Positions 1 through 4,841 of a stretch of 6,074 bases of DNA are shown here, piece after piece. The position numbers and the translations under genes were made by a program. A model generated the notes under the pieces. It searched no databases and was not told the DNA's origin. It was given only the letters and a program-made list of their open reading frames with translations. How positions within the stretch are numbered: position 1 is the first letter of the stretch; every line of letters begins with the position of its first letter. The stretch spans positions 1-6,074 of the forward strand of contig JAFTCU010000228.1 of NCBI GenBank assembly GCA_017454585.1, in the 5' to 3' direction. The stretch comes from Thermoguttaceae bacterium. GTDB taxonomy: Bacteria; Planctomycetota; Planctomycetia; Pirellulales; Thermoguttaceae.

Positions 1-1
1 C

Positions 2-265
2 ATGCGCTACAGCATTTCCAACACGGCTGAATACGGCGATTACAAGATCGGCAACCGTATCATCACCGAGGAAACGAAGAAGGAAATGAAGAAAGTCCTC
101 AGCGAGATCCAGGACGGTTCGTTCGCCCGCAACTGGCTGCTTGAGAACCAGGTCAAAGCCCCGAACTTCAAAGCGATCCGCGCGAAAGAAGCCAAGCACC
201 CGCTCGAAGTCACCGGCCGCAAACTGCGTAAGCTCATGAGCTGGATCGACGCGAAAGAAGTCTGA
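2..265 (+). CDS. ilvC: Ketol-acid reductoisomerase, C-terminal part (5' end outside window)
   Basis: This is the last 87 codons of ketol-acid reductoisomerase, the NADPH- and Mg-dependent enzyme that converts acetolactate or acetohydroxybutyrate to the dihydroxy acid in valine, leucine and isoleucine synthesis. The class is recognised from the block [11 protein letters not shown] near the visible start, which carries the conserved substrate-contacting serine of the C-terminal knotted domain. It is followed by [15 protein letters not shown] and a helical tail ending in MSWIDAKEV. Class I enzymes are about 330 residues, so roughly the last quarter is present. The ATG at position 2 is an internal methionine; base 1 belongs to the preceding codon. 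The gene stops with TGA at 263-265, and a strong terminator follows within 35 bases, so this is the end of a transcription unit. Identification is by recalled family motifs and is secure. Confidence 0.95.
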   Translation: MRYSISNTAEYGDYKIGNRIITEETKKEMKKVLSEIQDGSFARNWLLENQVKAPNFKAIRAKEAKHPLEVTGRKLRKLMSWIDAKEV

Positions 266-297
266 GATTAAAAACTTTGACGTTCAAGACTGATTGG

Positions 298-342
298 TTC
301 GGAAGGCGCCCGGAAAGGCCCTTCCGAATATTTTTCTTGTTT
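298..342 (+). terminator. Intrinsic terminator behind ilvC
   Basis: The arm TTCGGAAGG (298-306) is perfectly complementary to CCTTCCGAA (320-328). The loop can add three inner G-C pairs (308-310 with 317-319) past one bulged base. A T-rich tract with two runs of five or more T follows (331-346). This is a textbook Rho-independent terminator and should close the ilvC transcript. It also shows that the open frame running from 294 into the next gene is not coding before about 384. Confidence 0.9.
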
Positions 343-383
343 TTCCTTTTAACCTCTTTATTTCTGAAACGCAGAGCGAAAAA

Positions 384-1544
384 ATGTACATTACACGGAT
401 CCAACTGAAAAACTGGAAAAATTTCTCTGAAGTAGATGTTCCGCTGACTGGACGCGTTTTTATTGTGGGTCCCAATGCGGTTGGGAAGTCTAATTTTCTC
501 GATGCGTTTCGGTTTTTACGTGATATTGCGATGCCGGACGGTGGGCTGCAACGAGCCGTAAATGTTCGAGGAGGAATCACAAAAATCCGTAATCTGAATG
601 CTCGCCAGGACCCGGAAATTCAAATTTGCGTAGAACTTTCTGATAAAGTGGGAGAATCCCCCATTTGGAAATACGCGATTGGGCTCCGTCAGGAAACGCG
701 CGGCGAACGACGTCCGTACCTGACCTTCGAGAAAATCTGGCAAGGAGAAGTACTTCTTCTGGATCGTGCCATGGGAAAAGAGAATGAAACGATTTCCACA
801 CTTTCTCAAACGTGGCTGGAACAATCAAGCCAAAATGAAAAATACAAACCACTCCGCAAAGAGCTTCAGGAAATCATGTATTATCACTTGGTGCCGCAGC
901 TTCTACGTTACCCGATGGTTTACGGCAGCAAGGACCAGGAACACGACCCATTTGGTCAAGGATTTTTAAAAAAGATTAATCAAACTCCCAAGAAAACCCA
1001 AAAACATCGTCTAAATGTCATTAACGACCTTCTTTCCAAAGCAGTTCCGCAAATCAAAGATTTAACAGTGGAACCGGATGATGGTGGAAAACCGCATCTT
1101 CATGCGCGTTACGAACATTGGCGGCCTAATGCAGGAAAGCAGGACGAAACAGATTTTTCTGATGGAACACTCCGTCTGATTGCCCTTTTATGGACGATCA
1201 TGGAAAACAAAGGAATCCTGCTTCTCGAAGAACCGGAACTTTCACTCCACAACGCAATCGTTTCGCGACTTCCGTTTTTGTTCGCTCAGTCGCAAAAATC
1301 CAAAAAAGTTAAACGGCAGTACATCGTAACGTCTCATAGTGAAACGCTTCTTTCAGATGAAAGCATCTCCATGAACGACGTTTTAAGATTTGTACCAACT
1401 CCTAAAGGAACCGTTTGTCAGGTACTTTCCCAAAATGAACAGTGCATGGAGGAGCATAAAAATGGAGTACCTATTGCTGAAATGGTGGAGTCCGTAACCG
1501 CACCGCCACAGATCGGGCAATTAAGAATTCCCGGATTGGAGTGA
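384..1544 (+). CDS. AAA/ABC-type ATPase (OLD/RecF-like, AAA_21/AAA_15 style), ATPase of a two-gene cassette
   Basis: This 386-residue ATPase resembles the ATPase half of OLD-family and SMC/RecF-like proteins. It begins YITRIQLKNWKNF, the typical first strand of this class. Walker A is GPNAVGKSN (29-37), the ABC-type signature is FSDGTLR (258-264), Walker B is ILLLEEPELSLH (278-289) with the catalytic acidic pair at 282-283, and the H-switch is TSHSE (316-320). Only about 220 residues separate Walker A from the signature, so there is no long coiled coil, and the protein ends soon after the H-switch with no fused TOPRIM or nuclease domain. The ATG at 384 is chosen because the frame upstream runs through the ilvC terminator and family homology begins here; the ribosome-binding site is poor. 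The stop overlaps the next gene, so the two products probably work together. Base composition is clearly more A+T-rich than the neighbours. ATP-driven sensing or clamp activity is inferred; the exact family is not settled. Confidence 0.85.
   Translation: MYITRIQLKNWKNFSEVDVPLTGRVFIVGPNAVGKSNFLDAFRFLRDIAMPDGGLQRAVNVRGGITKIRNLNARQDPEIQICVELSDKVGESPIWKYAIGLRQETRGERRPYLTFEKIWQGEVLLLDRAMGKENETISTLSQTWLEQSSQNEKYKPLRKELQEIMYYHLVPQLLRYPMVYGSKDQEHDPFGQGFLKKINQTPKKTQKHRLNVINDLLSKAVPQIKDLTVEPDDGGKPHLHARYEHWRPNAGKQDETDFSDGTLRLIALLWTIMENKGILLLEEPELSLHNAIVSRLPFLFAQSQKSKKVKRQYIVTSHSETLLSDESISMNDVLRFVPTPKGTVCQVLSQNEQCMEEHKNGVPIAEMVESVTAPPQIGQLRIPGLE
1538..1541 (+). promoter_or_regulatory. Shine-Dalgarno GGAG inside the end of the ATPase gene
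   Basis: GGAG lies in the last sense codons of the ATPase gene, 8 bases before ATG 1550. It supports ATG 1550 over GTG 1541 (which overlaps the ATPase stop as GTGA) as the start of the next gene. Either start implies translational coupling of the pair. Confidence 0.6.
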
Positions 1545-1549
1545 AGCTC

Positions 1550-2137
1550 ATGGCGTATGTAACTTTGATTTACGAAGATGAGCCGATGCGTGCCGTAATG
1601 GAAGCCTTGCTGCAACGCCGCCCCGAAATGCCGGAATTACGATTGATCAACTGTCGCGGCTGCTCGAGAATCAAAAAGAACATTCAGGCGTACTGCAAAT
1701 CTGCCCATGGTTCAAATTTCTATTTTGTGATGACGGATTTGGACCGGAATCCTTGTGCGCCGGCTCTTGTTCAGGAATGGCTTGGAGGATTAAGTCATCC
1801 GAATTTCCTGTTTCGTGTCGCCGTTCACGAGGTGGAATCCTGGCTTTTGGCCGACCGGGAAAATTTCGCAGACTTTTTCAAGGTTCCATTGAGCAAAATC
1901 CCCCTGAATCCAGATTCCGAAGAAAATCCAAAAGAGATAATTTTCGAGTTAGCCCGAAAATCCAAAAACGCAATGATTCGGAAAGAGGTCCCGCCTGTCA
2001 AACTCGCCCATGCTGGAGTTTCGTATGTGTCCATCGTCACACAATTCATCGAGACCCAATGGTCGGTTTTGAATGCCGCCGAAAACTCACCCAGCCTGAA
2101 AAAAGCACTTCAAAGAGTTCTGGAATGGGACATTTGA
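1550..2137 (+). CDS. TOPRIM-like (DUF4276-like) protein, partner of the upstream ATPase
   Basis: The 195-residue product looks like the DUF4276/TOPRIM-like proteins often encoded next to OLD-type ATPases. It starts with a hydrophobic strand and an acidic cluster (VTLIYEDE, 4-11). A second strand with a DxD motif follows (FVMTDLDRNP, 59-68; D63 and D65), then the block VAVHEVESWLLADRE (90-104), which I associate with this family. Together these give the acidic residues expected for a metal-binding TOPRIM site. The usual glycine after the first glutamate of a canonical TOPRIM motif is missing. There is no signal peptide or membrane segment, so it should be cytoplasmic. It starts either at GTG 1541, overlapping the ATPase stop by 4 bases, or more likely at ATG 1550, which has a well-spaced GGAG. 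It shares the A+T-rich composition of the ATPase gene. A nuclease role as effector of an ATPase-TOPRIM defence pair is inferred; family membership is from motif memory only. Confidence 0.7.
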   Translation: MAYVTLIYEDEPMRAVMEALLQRRPEMPELRLINCRGCSRIKKNIQAYCKSAHGSNFYFVMTDLDRNPCAPALVQEWLGGLSHPNFLFRVAVHEVESWLLADRENFADFFKVPLSKIPLNPDSEENPKEIIFELARKSKNAMIRKEVPPVKLAHAGVSYVSIVTQFIETQWSVLNAAENSPSLKKALQRVLEWDI

Positions 2138-2171
2138 AGCACTCCAAAACGCAGAAAATCATTGAATCAAA

Positions 2172-2195
2172 CAAACCTTTTTTCCCCAAACTCCC
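2172..2195 (+). promoter_or_regulatory. G-free leader with CAAACCTT and AAACTCCC, before the secreted nuclease-fold gene
   Basis: CAAACCTT (2172-2179) and AAACTCCC (2188-2195) lie inside a stretch without any G (2165-2196), directly before ATG 2200. No Shine-Dalgarno is present. The same two words in the same order precede ATG 4842. The role is unknown; it could be a translation-start or promoter-linked element. Confidence 0.4.
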
Positions 2196-2199
2196 CGCC

Positions 2200-3051
2200 A
2201 TGAAACAGACCTTTTTCACCCTCACCGTTTTGTTCTTCTCGTTCCTCTCATTTGCCGCGCAGGGGGAGGAGCTTCGTTTTCTCGCGGCCAACATTTGGGG
2301 CGATTATTTCGGAAACCCCGTCGAGGGCCGTGATGCCTCATTCACCGCGGTTTTCAAACGGTACGATCCGGACCTGATCGCGCTTCAGGAAGTCACCCCG
2401 AACTGGTGGAAATCCAGCCTTTTCAAGGATTTGGCCGCGGATTATGGTGTCATTGGAGCCGATGAAGACCCCGCCGATTACGTCCCGCTCCTCTACAAAA
2501 AAGGACGTTTTGAACTGCTCGACAGCGGTTTTGATCTCTTCCACCTCAAGCTGGACCGGAGCAAGGGGATAACCTGGGCCGTGCTGAAAGACCGCAAGTC
2601 GGGCAAGACGTTCATCGCGTTTTCGACCCACTACTGGTGGAAAGGCGGACCGGAAAACGATTCCATTCGGCTGACCAACTCGCAGATGATCGCAAGCCGG
2701 CTGGAAAAGCTCCAGGCAAAATGGAACTGCCCGGCCATCGGCGGCGGGGATTTAAACTCGCGGCCCGGCAGTGACGCGCACAAATTACTGAACGAAAAAG
2801 GCTTTTTCAGCGCGCAGGAGATCGCCGACTCCGCCTCGCCCGAAGCCTCTCACCACGGCGACCCTGTGAAAGGGCCGGACGGTAAATACCACGGAACCCC
2901 GCGCAAGACGGGAAACGTGAAGGCCAACTCGATCGACCACATTTTCGTGGAAAAGGCTAAAATCCACGTAAAAACCATGCGTGTGATTTTGGACCAGGAC
3001 GCTCTGGACGTCTCGGACCACTCGCCGATCTACTCGGATTTTGAGCTGTAA
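2200..3051 (+). CDS. Secreted endonuclease/exonuclease/phosphatase (EEP, DNase I-like fold) family protein
   Basis: This 283-residue protein has the DNase I-like EEP fold, whose members cut phosphodiester or phosphate-ester bonds with a divalent metal. The motifs appear in order: AANIWG (29-34, Asn31), LQEV (62-65, metal ligand Glu64), STHYWW (142-147, His144), GGGDLNSRP (181-189, Asp184 and Asn186), SIDHIFV (244-250, Asp246 and His247) and SDHSPI (272-277, Asp273 and His274). All catalytic positions look intact. A signal peptide fills residues 1 to about 20 (MKQ, hydrophobic core, SFAAQG), so it acts outside the cytoplasm. The frame stays open upstream through the preceding gene, but ATG 2200 is chosen because the signal peptide begins there. 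No Shine-Dalgarno is seen; a G-free leader precedes it. The substrate cannot be told: nucleic acid, a phospholipid head group and a sugar phosphate are all possible in this superfamily. The next gene starts 20 bases after the stop. Confidence 0.9.
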   Translation: MKQTFFTLTVLFFSFLSFAAQGEELRFLAANIWGDYFGNPVEGRDASFTAVFKRYDPDLIALQEVTPNWWKSSLFKDLAADYGVIGADEDPADYVPLLYKKGRFELLDSGFDLFHLKLDRSKGITWAVLKDRKSGKTFIAFSTHYWWKGGPENDSIRLTNSQMIASRLEKLQAKWNCPAIGGGDLNSRPGSDAHKLLNEKGFFSAQEIADSASPEASHHGDPVKGPDGKYHGTPRKTGNVKANSIDHIFVEKAKIHVKTMRVILDQDALDVSDHSPIYSDFEL

Positions 3052-3071
3052 TAACCCCCCAAGGATTCCTC

Positions 3072-3998
3072 ATGAACGGCACAAAAATTTTGCGGACGAT
3101 TCGTTCCGGCTTTCGTAACCTGCTGGGATTTCCCATCATGCGCTTTCTGTATTACTCCGGGCTGGGAAAATCGATTTTTGTCGATTCCCAGGGCCGGGCC
3201 AAATTGCGCAAAATGGAGGTTTATGTCGCCAACGGGTGCAATCTGAAGTGCCTGTTCTGCTCCCACCTGAATCCATTTCGGAAAGGGCTCATCCCGGCAG
3301 ATGAGCTGTTCCATTCTTTTGAGGTCTGGAGTCAAAAAGTCACGCCCCGAAAACTGGGGATCCTGGGAGGTGAGCCGCTGCTTCATCCCGAGCTGGAACG
3401 CATTTTACGTGCCGCACGAAAGTTTTGGCCCGAGTCCCGGCTGGTGCTGACCTCGAACGCTCTCCTGTTTCCTGGAAAACCTGATTCTCTGTTGGAAGCG
3501 CTTCGGGAGACAAACACGCAGGTCCTCCTTTCCCGCCATCTGACGGGGGAGGAAAACGAAAAGAAATTCCAGGAAATTTGCAGCCGTCTGGAAGGGGCAG
3601 GCGTCTGGGTGACGATCATTCCAAGTTCGAGCCGCTGGAAACGCTACTATGAAATCGACGAAAATGGCCAGCCGCAGCCGTTTCACAGCAACCCGCGAAA
3701 AGCCTGGATCATGTGCGGCCCCAATACGTGCTTCAACCTGACGGACAATCAGTTGTTCCGGTGCAGCATCCTTGCGAATGCGGCCCGTGCGTACCGCGAA
3801 GGGGTTTTGAATGAAAATTGGGCAGTGACCCAGACGTACAAACCGCTTCAGGAAACCGCCACACAGAACGAAATCGTTGAGCATCTGTTTTTTATGCGCG
3901 GCCCTCTGCAAGCCTGCACGATTTGCCCCGAGACGACGGTTCTGGTGGAAGCCGAGCAGTTGGAGCGCATAAAAAATTCCCAGGCGAAACCCTTTTGA
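3072..3998 (+). CDS. Radical SAM protein with cysteine-rich C-terminal (SPASM/twitch-like) region
   Basis: This 308-residue radical SAM enzyme carries the CNLKCLFC motif (Cys56, Cys60, Cys63: CxxxCxxC) that binds the [4Fe-4S] cluster used to cleave S-adenosylmethionine. LGGEP (98-102), the GGE-type SAM-binding motif, and TSN (127-129) on a later strand fit the partial TIM barrel. Five further cysteines follow: CGPNTC (215 and 220), RC (231) and CTIC (282 and 285). They suggest an extra iron-sulfur cluster in a reduced SPASM or twitch domain. The first 45 residues before the barrel are basic and hydrophobic but do not form a clear signal peptide. The start at ATG 3072 is supported by AAGGA (3061-3065) six bases upstream. 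No small precursor-peptide gene is visible beside it, so there is no sign of a RiPP maturase role. A similar layout occurs in radical SAM proteins of uncharacterised function; the substrate is unknown. Confidence 0.88.
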   Translation: MNGTKILRTIRSGFRNLLGFPIMRFLYYSGLGKSIFVDSQGRAKLRKMEVYVANGCNLKCLFCSHLNPFRKGLIPADELFHSFEVWSQKVTPRKLGILGGEPLLHPELERILRAARKFWPESRLVLTSNALLFPGKPDSLLEALRETNTQVLLSRHLTGEENEKKFQEICSRLEGAGVWVTIIPSSSRWKRYYEIDENGQPQPFHSNPRKAWIMCGPNTCFNLTDNQLFRCSILANAARAYREGVLNENWAVTQTYKPLQETATQNEIVEHLFFMRGPLQACTICPETTVLVEAEQLERIKNSQAKPF

Positions 3999-4018
3999 GA
4001 ATTTGAGAAAGGAAAATC

Positions 4019-4783
4019 ATGCGTTCTGTTTTTTGTTCCCTCGTTTTTTTAGGCCTTTCGCTGGTTTTTCTCACGACGCTCAGCGCGAAGGAGATCCCGT
4101 GTGAGGGCGAGTACCCCGGCCACTTGCAAGGGTTCGCGAGCGACGGCGAGTTCATCTTCTGGAGCTTCACCACGTGGCTCGTGCAGACGGATCTGGACGG
4201 AAAAATCGTGAAGAAGATCCCCGTCCCGACCCACTACGGCGACTGCTGCGTCGTGGACGGGAAACTCTACGTTTCCGTGGCGCTCGGCTGGCCCGCCAAA
4301 GAGGTCACGCACTGGACCTTCGTGCACGACTGCAAAACGCTTGAGCTGCTCGAAAAGATCCCGATGGAACAGGGCGGCGACGGGATCACGTTCCACGATG
4401 GTTTCTTCTACATCGCGCAGAAACCCGCCACGCAGACCCCCGACGAGAACATCGTGCGCAAAATGACGCGCGATTTCAAAGTCGTGGAACGTTTCACCGT
4501 CCCGGGAAAAACCAACTACGGGATCCAGGCGTTCGCGTGGGCGAATGGCTCTTTCTGGTGCGGCCGGTACAGCAGCGAGAGAACGGCCCAGTGCTCGCCC
4601 GACTTCAAGGTCCAGACATCTCAGCCGATCGACGTCAGCACCGGAGTTTACGAGATCCCCCCGACGGAAAAAGGGGAGCCTCGCATCATGGTCGGCGTGA
4701 ATCGACGCAATCCCGAGACCAAAATGAACACGGCCGTCGCCCGCCCCGCGATTTTGCGTGACGGCAAGCTGGTCTGGGAATAA
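4019..4783 (+). CDS. Secreted beta-propeller-like protein of unknown function
   Basis: This 254-residue protein opens with a signal peptide: MRS, a hydrophobic core (about 5-20) and a likely cleavage near LSA-KE (22-24). The mature part shows about four repeated blade-like units of the form 'GxxFW / DLDGKIVKKIPVP', each a short turn followed by paired beta strands: near 42-70, 73-115, 120-161 and 168-204. They recall a propeller-type fold. PGHLQGFASDG and WSFTTWLVQTDLDGK are features I recall from secreted propeller proteins of planctomycete-type bacteria, but I cannot name the family. There are several cysteines (28, 76, 77, 105, 181, 192), plausible as disulfides outside the cytoplasm, and no catalytic motif. 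ATG 4019 has AAGGA at 4009-4013, five bases upstream. The gene follows the radical SAM gene by 20 bases and so is probably co-transcribed. Sugar or cell-surface ligand binding is possible but unsupported. Confidence 0.8.
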   Translation: MRSVFCSLVFLGLSLVFLTTLSAKEIPCEGEYPGHLQGFASDGEFIFWSFTTWLVQTDLDGKIVKKIPVPTHYGDCCVVDGKLYVSVALGWPAKEVTHWTFVHDCKTLELLEKIPMEQGGDGITFHDGFFYIAQKPATQTPDENIVRKMTRDFKVVERFTVPGKTNYGIQAFAWANGSFWCGRYSSERTAQCSPDFKVQTSQPIDVSTGVYEIPPTEKGEPRIMVGVNRRNPETKMNTAVARPAILRDGKLVWE

Positions 4784-4823
4784 GCGTCGCTGAAACTCAT
4801 GGAAAAAATCGATCCCCCAAACT

Positions 4824-4841
4824 CAAACCTTCAAAACTCCC
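4824..4841 (+). promoter_or_regulatory. G-free leader with CAAACCTT and AAACTCCC, before the HzsA-like gene
   Basis: CAAACCTT (4824-4831) and AAACTCCC (4834-4841) end directly at ATG 4842, inside a run without G from 4812 to the ATG. No Shine-Dalgarno is present. The element matches the leader of the gene starting at 2200 and supports ATG 4842 as the real start. Confidence 0.4.

Noticed and set aside
2103..2148. Imperfect 12-base direct repeat AAGCACTYCAAA (2103-2114 and 2137-2148), with a 7-bp inverted pair CTTCAAA/TTTGAAG, around the stop of the TOPRIM-like gene.
   Set aside because: The stem is short and A+T-rich with an 18-base loop and no T tract behind it, so it is not a convincing terminator. 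One copy lies in coding sequence and the pair is too weak to call an element.
2134..2162. Possible sigma-70 promoter: TTGAAG (2134-2139), 17-base spacer, AATCAT (2157-2162).
   Set aside because: Each box matches the consensus at only four of six positions, which is common by chance, and promoter consensus in this organism is unknown.
1753..2199. Long frame upstream of the EEP gene, open through the TOPRIM-like gene, giving a 432-residue product.
   Set aside because: The upstream part is a shadow of the TOPRIM-like gene in another frame. A clear signal peptide begins at ATG 2200, which would be buried in the longer product.
3405..3911. 168-residue open frame on the minus strand opposite the radical SAM gene.
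   Set aside because: The plus-strand frame carries intact radical SAM motifs. The antisense frame has no recognisable motif and no ribosome-binding context.
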